A stretch of DNA of 64,000 nucleotides from an uncultured Muribaculaceae bacterium (GTDB taxonomy: Bacteria > Bacteroidota > Bacteroidia > Bacteroidales > Muribaculaceae), in contig CAJUPZ010000002.1 of the NCBI GenBank assembly GCA_910588065.1, positions 1 to 64,000 on the forward strand, read 5' to 3'. The notes beneath the pieces were generated by a model. The model had not been told where the DNA came from and did not search any database. It worked only from the letters and a program-made list of their open reading frames with translations. This document shows, piece after piece, positions 1-8,641 of this stretch (positions are counted from its first letter, which is position 1; each line of letters starts with the position of its first letter). The position numbers and the translations under genes are program-made.

Positions 1-1
1 T

Positions 2-1162
2 TTTCCTCAGATCAGCGGCCTCGGTCGCTCGACAAACGCTGTGTTCTTTGCCATTGCCGATATTGATGAGGCAGAGGCTTATCTTGCCCATCCGGTATTG
101 GGTGCGAGACTCCGCGAAATTTCTCAGGCACTCCTTGATTTGGATTCCGATGACCCCAATGCAATATTCGGTTCGCCTGATGATATAAAGCTCCGCTCAT
201 GCATGACGCTGTTCGATGCTGTGGAGCCCGATTCTATCTTCGCCGATGTATTGAAGAAATTCTATCACGGAGAGAGGGACAGTCTCACTCTGGACAGCCT
301 CGCGCATCAATCAGACAAAGTGAATGGCGAGATAGCTGAAAGAGCGGGCGATACAGCTTCGGAGCAGATGGGTAAAAGGACTTTGGTTTTGATCGGAGCC
401 ATCTGTGGAGATATAATTGGCTCAGGCTATGAATTTCATCCGGTCAAACTTCCCGACTTCGATTTATTCACAGCCCTGAGCAGCTTCACTGATGACACCG
501 TATGCTCGATTGCTGTAGCCGATGCTCTTATGAATGGCAATGACTTTGTTGGCAAGTTGCAGTATTGGTGCCGGAAGTTTCCCCATGCCGGGTATGGAGG
601 AAACTTCAATTGGTGGTTCAGACAAGAGAATCCACAGCCGTATAACAGCTGGGGCAACGGCTCAGCAATGAGAGTAAGTGCTGTGGGTGCATTCGCCAAT
701 TCCATTGAAGAGGTCGTGACCCTGGCTGAAATGTCTGCCGCTGTCAGTCATGATCATCCGGAAGGCATAAAAGGCGCGCAGGCAACGGCATTGGCAATTT
801 ATCTCGCGCTCAACAACTGCACAAAAGAAAATATCAGGAAAGAGATTGAAAATCGGTTTGGATATGACTTGAATAGAAAATATGCCGACATTCAGCCTCG
901 CTATAGCTTTGACGTAAGTTGTCAGGGCTCTGTGCCCGAGGCTATTATAGCCTTTCTTGAAAGTGAGGACTATGAATCGGCGATACGCATGGCTGTTGCA
1001 TACGGAGGCGATGCCGATACTCAGGCCGCAATCACAGGAGGAATTGCAGCAGCCTATTATGGCTCAATTCCCGGCTATATCTATTCTGAAAGTCTTGCAC
1101 GGCTACCGCTCTCCATGAAAGAAATAATCGCCTCATTCAATCAAAGCATCGAACAAAGATAG
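2..1162 (+). CDS. DUF1810 domain fused to ADP-ribosylglycohydrolase (5' end outside window)
   Basis: The reading frame is open to the first base of the window, so the gene begins upstream; 386 residues are visible. The first ~90 residues (FPQISGLGRS, then AYLAHPVLGARLREI, then GSPDDIKLRSCMTLF) match the pattern of DUF1810 (PF08837) as I know it. From about nt 390 the protein is an ADP-ribosylglycohydrolase (ADP-ribosyl hydrolase fold): GDIIGSGYEF, the metal-binding SFTDDTV motif, NGSAMRVSAVG, and the second metal motif GGDADTQAAITGG. Such enzymes remove ADP-ribose from proteins or small molecules in the cytoplasm. The fusion to DUF1810 suggests the two domains act on related substrates (inference). 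Both metal-ligand motifs are intact, so activity is plausible. The domain call is firm; the substrate is unknown. Confidence 0.85.
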   Translation, partial: FPQISGLGRSTNAVFFAIADIDEAEAYLAHPVLGARLREISQALLDLDSDDPNAIFGSPDDIKLRSCMTLFDAVEPDSIFADVLKKFYHGERDSLTLDSLAHQSDKVNGEIAERAGDTASEQMGKRTLVLIGAICGDIIGSGYEFHPVKLPDFDLFTALSSFTDDTVCSIAVADALMNGNDFVGKLQYWCRKFPHAGYGGNFNWWFRQENPQPYNSWGNGSAMRVSAVGAFANSIEEVVTLAEMSAAVSHDHPEGIKGAQATALAIYLALNNCTKENIRKEIENRFGYDLNRKYADIQPRYSFDVSCQGSVPEAIIAFLESEDYESAIRMAVAYGGDADTQAAITGGIAAAYYGSIPGYIYSESLARLPLSMKEIIASFNQSIEQR

Positions 1163-1341
1163 AACCTTGCTTTTACCGTGTAAATGCCGATGAGTCCTTT
1201 CCGAAATATCTTCACGACCACCCCCTGCCATACGCCTCCAATTTCATGACCCTCAAAACCAAATAAAATATGGGAAAAATAAAATGGCCTCATAACGAAG
1301 CTATATAGTTAGACATCTGTCAATTTTATTAAACGAACTTT

Positions 1342-1836
1342 ATGCGTACTGATTTGAATGAACGAGAAAGATTAAATCAAATAGATTGCATCTTTTATAG
1401 AGAGGTAAAACAATCTGCACTAAATATCATATCAGACAACCCCGACCTTGATGAAGAAAACTTAAGAAAATTAATTGCACAAATTATTGAAAAATATTTT
1501 GACAAGACAATAGGTGTTAAGAAAATGGAAATGATGCTTTCGGCAAGAGAATGCATTTACGACCCCGTTATATTTCTTAAAGAATCTAAGAGAAAATATC
1601 TTTTGCAGTATAGGATACACCCGTTACCTCGTATAAACTCTAATACCACCCTTCAAAAAATTGCTGTTATTTCAGAGGAATTAGAAAAAAAGATTGATGA
1701 AGCCCTAAAAGAACGACCAAAATTATTGGGATTTTGCCATTTGTATTGGGCTACCAAGAAAAGAATATTATTTGAGGATTATGGAATAGTTTGGTATTCT
1801 CCGGCAGACTGTAATCCAGGGATTTTCTATGATTAA
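1342..1836 (+). CDS. Hypothetical protein, AT-rich, 164 aa
   Basis: I do not recognise a named family. The protein is soluble and highly charged, with no signal peptide or TM segment. Its C-terminus (LGFCHLYWATKKRILFEDYGI, then WYSPADCNPGIFYD) resembles a tail I associate with small Bacteroidales hypothetical proteins: tryptophan, lysine-rich stretch, then CNPG-FD. Base composition is clearly more AT-rich than the flanking genes, which suggests lateral acquisition. It lies 180 bp after the ADP-ribosylglycohydrolase and 6 bp before the HAD-like gene, so co-transcription with the latter is likely. The ATG start is the first in frame; no good -7 box was found upstream. Confidence 0.6.
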   Translation: MRTDLNERERLNQIDCIFYREVKQSALNIISDNPDLDEENLRKLIAQIIEKYFDKTIGVKKMEMMLSARECIYDPVIFLKESKRKYLLQYRIHPLPRINSNTTLQKIAVISEELEKKIDEALKERPKLLGFCHLYWATKKRILFEDYGIVWYSPADCNPGIFYD

Positions 1837-1842
1837 TGTAAT

Positions 1843-2319
1843 ATGAATATTATATTCCTTGATTTTGACGGAGTGTTGGCAACTGAAGAGTATACGGATT
1901 CTCTGACGTGTTCAAATCTCAAATATAAGGATTATTTTGGTTCTTTGTTTAATCCTGAGTGTGTCAAAAACTTATCAACGGTTATCTCTGAAACCAATGC
2001 TAAAATTGTCATTACTTCAGATTGGAGAAATTATCTGAATATCTGGTTACTGCGTTTTATGTGGATATATCGAAAATTGCCTGGGCGTATTGTTGGGTGT
2101 ACAACCCGGATTGGGTTTAACCGTGGTGAGCAAATTGACAGATGATTGAATAAACACTCCGACGTAAAAGCCTATGTTATAATAGATGATATGAATGAGC
2201 TACAATTTCTAAAGTCTCAAATAAATCATTTAGTAGTTACCCCTCGTTATACCGGGCTTGATGCGGCATCGTCTGAAAAAGCTATTGCAATTCTCCAATC
2301 TCAAAACCCAAAAGCATGA
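1843..2319 (+). pseudogene. HAD-like domain protein interrupted by one in-frame TGA
   Basis: The frame starts MNIIFLDFDGVLATEE, which holds the HAD motif I (DFDGVL with both aspartates), followed by VITSDWRN, a motif II serine context. A TGA at 2143-2145 stops it at 100 residues. Translation continues in the same frame for 58 more codons, including YVIIDDMNELQF, which looks like HAD motif IV (paired aspartates), and ends with a TGA at 2317-2319. That stop overlaps the ATG of the next gene as ATGA, the arrangement expected of a translationally coupled intact ancestor. The stop falls in the context IDR-stop-LNKHSDV, where relatives often carry tryptophan (R-W-L), so TGG to TGA is the simplest explanation. 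Recoding or a sequencing error cannot be excluded. Confidence 0.75.
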
Positions 2320-3470
2320 AAAAGTGGATTTACAAGCATAAATTACTGATAGCCTGCATGATTTTACTTGTGCTAATTAAAGTCGTGTGGGTTGCATGGG
2401 GTTGTTGGAGCATTGGAAGCCAACAGACAGAGAAAAATGATATACTCCAACGACGGAATTGGCTTATTGGAAAAATTGTGGTTGAACCTCGACAGTTGTT
2501 AAAGGAGATGCCGAGAGGATTGGGGTTGCAATTTCAAGGCGAATGGGCATTGTATTCCTGCTCTATGCTTTCAAAGGCTCTTTATAACATTTCAATTCTT
2601 TATCCCGAAACCAAACAGAAGTCAATAAATACAATAGATAGCCTCATTCAGATAGTTAAATCTCCGGAACTGAGACTATATGACAAGATACGTTGGGAGG
2701 AGGACCCATTGGATTCGATTGGCGGCAACAAGAGCCACATATCATATTTGAGCCATTTGGCTTGGATGATAGGCAACTATCGCAAAATTGGCGGATGTGA
2801 TAAATACAATGCGCTCCATGACTCACTTTGTGAAGCGATGAATCGCAGGATACTGACATCTGAATGTATGAATCTTCCTACATACCCAGGCGAGGACATA
2901 TACATACCCGATATGCTGGTTGCCATTGTCGCGCTATCAGATTATGCCCAGCTAAACAATGAGAAATATCAAAACACCGTCAACTGTTGGATTCAACGGG
3001 CTAAATCGGAATGGATTGATAGCGAAACAGGCTTGCTCCGCTCTTTTCTCCCTCTTGATGGCGACATATCTGTAAAGTCACCAATCAAGGGCTCTTATTC
3101 AACTCTCAACACATATTACCTCACGCAAATAGACCCGGAATTTGCAAAAGAGCAATACACACATCTCAAAGAAGTCTTTCTGATAGATTCATGGCTGACC
3201 GGATTCAAGGAATATCCCGATGGTAGTGGCTTTCTTGGAATGGATGTTGATGCCGGGCCAATTATCTTCGGGCTTAGTCCGTCAGGTACAGCTTTCGGCA
3301 TAGGCTGTGCAACATATTTCAATGACATTGACCTACGAAATGATTTGCTGAAAACTGCTGAAATCGCAGGGCATACCATAGTTTGGAACAATAAACGTCA
3401 CTATCTCCTTGCTGACATCGCTATAGTTGGCGAAGCCATAACCCTTGCTATGAAAACAACTTGTAAATAG
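2316..3470 (+). CDS. Membrane-anchored alpha-helical protein, possible (alpha/alpha) barrel fold
   Basis: 384 residues. After a lysine-rich N-terminus there is one hydrophobic segment (about 9-30, LLIACMILLVLIKVVWVAW), so the bulk is probably periplasmic and anchored. The rest is predicted helical with aromatic-rich repeats: LQFQGEWALYSCSM, SYLSHLAWMIGNYR, TYPGEDIYIPDMLVAIVAL, and the late GMDVDAGPIIFGLSPSGTAFG. This order recalls six-hairpin toroids such as the linalool dehydratase-isomerase-like fold (inference from motif shape only; no enzyme function assigned). The ATG overlaps the stop of the broken HAD-like frame (ATGA), so the two belonged to one transcription unit. Function unknown. 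Confidence 0.65.
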   Translation: MKKWIYKHKLLIACMILLVLIKVVWVAWGCWSIGSQQTEKNDILQRRNWLIGKIVVEPRQLLKEMPRGLGLQFQGEWALYSCSMLSKALYNISILYPETKQKSINTIDSLIQIVKSPELRLYDKIRWEEDPLDSIGGNKSHISYLSHLAWMIGNYRKIGGCDKYNALHDSLCEAMNRRILTSECMNLPTYPGEDIYIPDMLVAIVALSDYAQLNNEKYQNTVNCWIQRAKSEWIDSETGLLRSFLPLDGDISVKSPIKGSYSTLNTYYLTQIDPEFAKEQYTHLKEVFLIDSWLTGFKEYPDGSGFLGMDVDAGPIIFGLSPSGTAFGIGCATYFNDIDLRNDLLKTAEIAGHTIVWNNKRHYLLADIAIVGEAITLAMKTTCK

Positions 3471-3627
3471 GAGGTGCTTTACCGTCCGACTCCGGATGTG
3501 GCCGTAATTGCGGGCATTCGAGTGAAAATCTGAGCCCCACATCACCGTCACATTCACTCTGCTGCCTCGCCCGCCAAATTTTCACCAAATTTTTCTGCAT
3601 AAGTTTCTTTTATTATGTAAATATTTG

Positions 3628-3636
3628 TATATTTGC
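3628..3636 (+). promoter_or_regulatory. -7 box for the vWA/tubulin-like operon
   Basis: TATATTTGC matches the Bacteroidota TAnnTTTG box. It lies 71 bp before the vWA start codon in an AT-rich stretch, giving a leader of roughly 65 nt. No clear TTTG -33 box is visible. It is the only good candidate in the 237-bp gap. Confidence 0.5.
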
Positions 3637-3707
3637 GATTGAAGATGTAACTCTCTCGGATGGTGCTCAGCAGGGAGCGTCAGCGGGGTTGCAATAGAAA
3701 GTAAGCT

Positions 3708-5366
3708 ATGATTCACTCAATTAAAATTGCGGTGGCTGCCATTATGGCGGTGTTGCCGATTTTAGCGCAAGCTCAGCCGGGTGTGTCTGAGCCGGGTTCG
3801 TTTGCCTACCTTAAACAGACATTCCCTAAACTGTCGGAATTATATGATGATGAGTTGTCCAACTGTCATACGCACTACATTTTTGCTGTCGACGTTTCCG
3901 GTTCGATGGTTAAGTATAACGGCATCGTAACCCCCGCCATAGAAGCCTTTGTCAGAGCTCTCCCGGTCGGTGAGCAGGTGTCTGTGATTCCTTTCGGCAC
4001 TGATGCCAAGGAAAATACCCCCGGATTGTGCACAAGGATACAAGGCGATTCCCAGAAGCAGGTGCTCGGCTCATCGTTGTCAACTCTTTACGTCAACGAC
4101 GGGTATTCCAAGGAGTTCAAGCGCAACACCGATGTGAAAAAAGCTGTCCAGGCAGTCAATAAGGCGATATTGAACAATCAGGAGGCGCAGATGAACGTTG
4201 TTGTGATTATCACTGACTTTCTGAATGATTTACCCGGAGTAGGGGAGCGTAAGCTGCAAAAGTCTGATCTTGAGAAGCTGAACCACGATTTTGACAATGT
4301 TACAGACAATACCTACACCCGCGTGGTTGCAATGCAGCTCCCAAAAGCAGGCAGTGGAGCCGGCTTCTGTCTTGACCAGTTGCAGGAGTCAGTGTTCTGC
4401 AACACCTCGAATACCCGTAGATTCGATGTAATCCATGCCATAAATGATCAGGCAGCTATATCTCACTGGTTTGACCAGCTGTCAAGAGATATAATGACAG
4501 AGAAACTGAAGGCGGTGATACAGCTTGACAATGAGCGCAATCTCTCTCCATCACTGCAAACACGGATGAATATTGATGGCTACACTGTTGCTGATATCCA
4601 CTGGACTCCGAATAAGCTCTACCGCAAAATTCAGATTGGCGCTACAACCACCGATTCATGCTCCGACTACACTTTCGAAAACAATGAGAAGGTGTGGAAA
4701 ATATCGCAGGACACAGACATAAAGGACCTGAAACTCGGCAGACTCGTTCACAAAAATTACGGACTGAGGCGATTCTCCGAAAATCTTAACCTCGGGCTAA
4801 CCCTCCCTACAGATTATGATGATGAGCTGAAGAAACTGAGCATAGACAAACCCCTGCAAGCTACATCAGACAATAAATTCGGATGGATATTCACTTTCTT
4901 CCTGCCGTTCTGGCTAACAGTAACCTTGGCAATACTCCTTATATTATATATACTGGCTGTAATCAAAGCTGCCGTGAGAAACAGCAGGGAGCGATTCATC
5001 GGCACTGTTGACTTCACCGACAACCGTGGCCGTGATATCGGGTCTACAGTTTTTGTCAAAGCAAATCCGGGCCAAACCTTGTTGATAGGGCAGGGCGGAA
5101 ACCGTGGGTGTGACCTGCCTTCAGCCAAGTGGACAGTGCAGGTTCTCAAAAAATCCCCGTCTCCGTTCCTGTTCTGGAAAAGGCCGGCATTTGAGTGGAG
5201 TGCAAAGGCCGGAGGCGGATTTGTCTGTGACGGTAAGAATAAAAAGCGTGGACTGCTCGGCAGGTACGGAAAGCGTGGCACAAGGTCTGTTGTCAACCTC
5301 AATTGCGGCACCGGCTCCGACAATATTACCAATGGTGTGAAAATAGTAATCAAAAAAAATAAATAA
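3708..5366 (+). CDS. Exported von Willebrand factor A domain protein with C-terminal TM and cytoplasmic beta-rich domain
   Basis: 552 residues. A signal peptide (IAVAAIMAVLPILAQAQ) precedes a vWA domain (about 52-260) with an intact MIDAS motif DVSGSM (Asp62, Ser64, Ser66) and the second-strand VVIITDF. A linker reaches one TM helix at about 393-418 (FFLPFWLTVTLAILLILYIL). The remaining ~130 residues are therefore cytoplasmic; they are beta-rich and contain LLIGQGGNRGCDLP, loosely like an FHA strand but without the usual Arg/Ser/His set. The domain order puts a metal-dependent adhesion module outside and a small signalling-like module inside. It is the first gene of a four-gene operon (9 bp to the next gene). 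It may be a sensor or scaffold for the tubulin-like protein (inference). Confidence 0.8.
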   Translation: MIHSIKIAVAAIMAVLPILAQAQPGVSEPGSFAYLKQTFPKLSELYDDELSNCHTHYIFAVDVSGSMVKYNGIVTPAIEAFVRALPVGEQVSVIPFGTDAKENTPGLCTRIQGDSQKQVLGSSLSTLYVNDGYSKEFKRNTDVKKAVQAVNKAILNNQEAQMNVVVIITDFLNDLPGVGERKLQKSDLEKLNHDFDNVTDNTYTRVVAMQLPKAGSGAGFCLDQLQESVFCNTSNTRRFDVIHAINDQAAISHWFDQLSRDIMTEKLKAVIQLDNERNLSPSLQTRMNIDGYTVADIHWTPNKLYRKIQIGATTTDSCSDYTFENNEKVWKISQDTDIKDLKLGRLVHKNYGLRRFSENLNLGLTLPTDYDDELKKLSIDKPLQATSDNKFGWIFTFFLPFWLTVTLAILLILYILAVIKAAVRNSRERFIGTVDFTDNRGRDIGSTVFVKANPGQTLLIGQGGNRGCDLPSAKWTVQVLKKSPSPFLFWKRPAFEWSAKAGGGFVCDGKNKKRGLLGRYGKRGTRSVVNLNCGTGSDNITNGVKIVIKKNK

Positions 5367-5375
5367 TACTCACTT

Positions 5376-8300
5376 ATGGCAAACGAAAAACATATATTCA
5401 TAGGCATTGGTGGTCAAGGAGTCAAAACTGTGGCTCAGATCAAAGCCAAAGTCTACGAGAAGAGGTTTCCGGAAGCTACAGCATCAAAATCGCGCCTGCA
5501 GGCGATGAATGACAGCTACCGTTTTCTATTCATTGACACAGACCAGCGCGATATCGACAACGCCAATAAAGAGAACCGTGAAAGCTTCGAGCATGGTAAA
5601 GTGCCCTTCATCAGCCCTCAGACCGACCTTATAAATCTCGGCAGGGCCAATCCTCAGGCCATATACTATGAGGCCAAGAAGGACTCTGACACGCTTATGA
5701 ACAAGCGCATTCTCGAGGCTTGCTCGCAGGAGCTGTCAAACTCTATCCCCGACCAGCCGCTATCATTCGGTGCCGGAGCATTCCGCATCAAATCGCGCAT
5801 TGCGTTTGCCCACTCGCTCGCCGACTTCCAGAGCAAGCTCCAGGCTGCGATATCGTCGCTCAACGATGTCAAGACCGTGGGCGGCGAAGACTGCATAATA
5901 TACTACTGGCTGGTGAGCAGCTCATTGGGTGGCACAGGTTCAGGAATAATCAATGACGTGCTGTATTATGTCAACCAGCTCCACCATCAGATTGTAGGCA
6001 ACGGCGATCCTCAGCTTGTGCTCACTCTCTATATGCCCAAGGTTTTCATTGACGCGAATTCAAGTGAGGAGAAATACCCCCTCAACGCTTGTGCTGTTTT
6101 CTCTGAGCTTGAGGCCTTCAAGAAAATGAGCTATGAGGAGAATCAGAAAACAGTGATGCACCGGCTTGCGTTCAACAATGACTATAACCTCGTTGACTCA
6201 TCGCGCCGCTACAGCCCGTTCTACTATGTTGTGCCCGTTGATATTCAGACAGACAAGGGTACAAGCCTCGGCACTATCAGCACAATGTGCCGCAACACCG
6301 CCGAGATGCTCTATCATCTCCATAACGGCCAGGCAGGCTCAACCTTCCGGAGCGACATCGACAACTACATGAACGACATCATGCAAAAAAATCCCGAGGA
6401 GTTCCTTGTGCCGATGGGATATGTGTCTCTTCAGAAGCCGGTTGAGCAGTTTGCCAAATACATGAGGGCAAGATTCAGACGCGACATTCTCCGCTCGTGG
6501 CTGCTGTGCAACAGCAAGTCGCAGGCAAAGGTCAGCAAGGAGGATGCCGAGAGTCTGTATAGGGAGCTGTTCACGGAGCTCGATCCATGTGCCGGTGACT
6601 CGATTGCCCATTCATTCACTGCCTACGCCAATAAGATACAGCAGAAAATAAACGAGGTCGATGTAAGCAAAGAGAGGCTGGATGAGGATATGCAGTTTGG
6701 CAACATCAGCTCGGATATAAGCCGTGTTGAGCATATTTTCAAAAGCGAGAGTGCGGCTGACAAACGTGCCAAATACAAAAAAATCATTGTTGACGGTCTC
6801 TGGAAGCAGGCTGAAAAACTTATCCGTGAGCATGGACTGGTGTATGCCTACAATGCCGTCAACGAAGTGAGGAAACACATGCTCGCTGTATACAAACAGG
6901 AGGAGCATGATCCGGCTGCTTCCTTGAGCGCAAGAGAAGCTGATCTCAGCAGACAGTATAACGAACTGACTGGAAAAAGTACATTGGCCGAGGAGATAAC
7001 TTTCTCTGAAAAGGTGCTGAAAAACAATCATCAGCAGATTGATGACTACATAAGCTCGCTGAGCGTGTACCTCAAAGCCTTTGTGGACCTGCAGATTGAC
7101 AAGTGGGCGCATGACATAAAGCGCGATTTCTGCACTGACGAGAAAAACGATGAGCTTTCAAAACTCGCGCGCCACATCTCCGGCATGATTACAAAAGCCG
7201 AGGAGCTTGACCGCGATGCCGTGAGATACTACAATCGCCTCGCAACAGATTTCGGCGACACTGCTATGGACGTCACTACCGTCTACCTGCCGATGCTTAA
7301 AACAATATGCGACGGCAACGGTTGGAAGCCCGGCAATTTCTTCAGCAAGCTGTATACCAAGCTTATCACTGCCGAGGAAGATTCTGAGGAAACTCCGGTG
7401 CGCTCAGAGCTGATGAAGTTTCTTGACCAAAACATATATCTATCGGCCGATGACACCCTTGTGGAGTCGAGCTACAAGGTGACTCTCCAAAAGAAACAAT
7501 TGGACGATAATCCGGACGAGGATGAACCGCAGAAGGTGGTCGACACACGTTTCTTTGCAAACCCCGTGCTTGTTGACCGCGGTAATGTCAGCTTCGAGAA
7601 AATCATAGAGGACTTCCTCACTCTTGCAACCCGAATCCTCGAAGCAAAACTGCATAGCGACAAGGATATTCAGGAAAACTGGGACAACCGCAAAGTTTCC
7701 GCTTTCTTCTCCGACCTTACCAATGAGGATAAGGATGAGGTGCGCCGCTCATTGAATCCTGCTCTGTTCTTCAGCTACAACAACAACCGCATTGATGTTA
7801 CACGCAAGGAGGAGCGCATAATCTATGTTACAGGCAGTGAAGACCTTGCTGCTGAGATGCTCGGCTATCAGAAAGGAAATACCAGACACAGATTTGAAAA
7901 GAGCGGCGACGAGAATGTGGCGCTTGTGCTCAAATCAAAATTCGGCCTGTCGCTGAAAGACTACCGCATCTATGATTCCATCAAAGCGGTTTACGACAAA
8001 GCTACTTTCCGCGAAAAGTACCATTTCCACCACGACTTTGCCCAGTATCTTGACAAACTGTCCTTAGACAACCTGCCATACGAGATACTGCCTCAACACC
8101 GTTCCTTCGCAAAGATGCTGCTCCTCGAAGCCATGCGTCCGGAGCTGTCGCCCCTTTTCTTCAAAGACCCCTATGACGAGGAGTCCTATATCGACACAAT
8201 GTACTTCTCTGACTACGAGAAGTCGTTTAAGATAGCTCTGCCAGAGGCATTTGTCACCGACCCCGCAAGAACGGGAGGAAAACTCGCATTGAGAACAGAA

Positions 8301-8633
8301 GCCGATGGCCGTAAGCTGTTTCAGGAAATTGAGGGTAAAACATTTGCAGACCGCTTTGAAATATACAGCAGTTCGTACCACAATTCACGCTTTGGCGAAA
8401 CAACCGACAAGCTGATTCAGACAATCCTGCGTACAAAGATTTCCGACCGAAGTGCTACTGTGTCAGGCGAGGCTATCCTCAAAAACAAATATGCGGAGAA
8501 GCATACCTCTCTCCTCCAAAGCCTGTCCAACAGCAAGCGTGCGGCTGCTACCCAAGCAGAAAAGCGGCTCTACGGCATTCTCTTCACAATTCTGAGAGAA
8601 GACTACGCTACCGTCAATGATTTCAAGAAATAG
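5376..8633 (+). CDS. Tubulin_2-like (FtsZ/tubulin-fold) GTPase, 1085 aa
   Basis: The first ~250 residues carry the loop set of the tubulin/FtsZ fold. There is an N-terminal GIGGQGVKT (10-18), an acidic FIDTDQ turn (Asp54, Asp56) and the nucleotide-binding glycine loop SLGGTGSG (Gly185-Gly190), the counterpart of the tubulin signature GGGTGSG. This matches Pfam Tubulin_2 (PF13809) as I recall it. The remaining ~800 residues are largely helical, with charged segments (450-640 and 700-760) that could form coiled coils. There is no signal peptide or TM, so it is cytoplasmic. It sits 9 bp after the vWA gene and 8 bp before the next gene. GTP binding is well supported by motifs; polymerisation and biological role are unknown. 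Confidence 0.8.
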   Translation: MANEKHIFIGIGGQGVKTVAQIKAKVYEKRFPEATASKSRLQAMNDSYRFLFIDTDQRDIDNANKENRESFEHGKVPFISPQTDLINLGRANPQAIYYEAKKDSDTLMNKRILEACSQELSNSIPDQPLSFGAGAFRIKSRIAFAHSLADFQSKLQAAISSLNDVKTVGGEDCIIYYWLVSSSLGGTGSGIINDVLYYVNQLHHQIVGNGDPQLVLTLYMPKVFIDANSSEEKYPLNACAVFSELEAFKKMSYEENQKTVMHRLAFNNDYNLVDSSRRYSPFYYVVPVDIQTDKGTSLGTISTMCRNTAEMLYHLHNGQAGSTFRSDIDNYMNDIMQKNPEEFLVPMGYVSLQKPVEQFAKYMRARFRRDILRSWLLCNSKSQAKVSKEDAESLYRELFTELDPCAGDSIAHSFTAYANKIQQKINEVDVSKERLDEDMQFGNISSDISRVEHIFKSESAADKRAKYKKIIVDGLWKQAEKLIREHGLVYAYNAVNEVRKHMLAVYKQEEHDPAASLSAREADLSRQYNELTGKSTLAEEITFSEKVLKNNHQQIDDYISSLSVYLKAFVDLQIDKWAHDIKRDFCTDEKNDELSKLARHISGMITKAEELDRDAVRYYNRLATDFGDTAMDVTTVYLPMLKTICDGNGWKPGNFFSKLYTKLITAEEDSEETPVRSELMKFLDQNIYLSADDTLVESSYKVTLQKKQLDDNPDEDEPQKVVDTRFFANPVLVDRGNVSFEKIIEDFLTLATRILEAKLHSDKDIQENWDNRKVSAFFSDLTNEDKDEVRRSLNPALFFSYNNNRIDVTRKEERIIYVTGSEDLAAEMLGYQKGNTRHRFEKSGDENVALVLKSKFGLSLKDYRIYDSIKAVYDKATFREKYHFHHDFAQYLDKLSLDNLPYEILPQHRSFAKMLLLEAMRPELSPLFFKDPYDEESYIDTMYFSDYEKSFKIALPEAFVTDPARTGGKLALRTEADGRKLFQEIEGKTFADRFEIYSSSYHNSRFGETTDKLIQTILRTKISDRSATVSGEAILKNKYAEKHTSLLQSLSNSKRAAATQAEKRLYGILFTILREDYATVNDFKK

Positions 8634-8641
8634 AAATTCCC

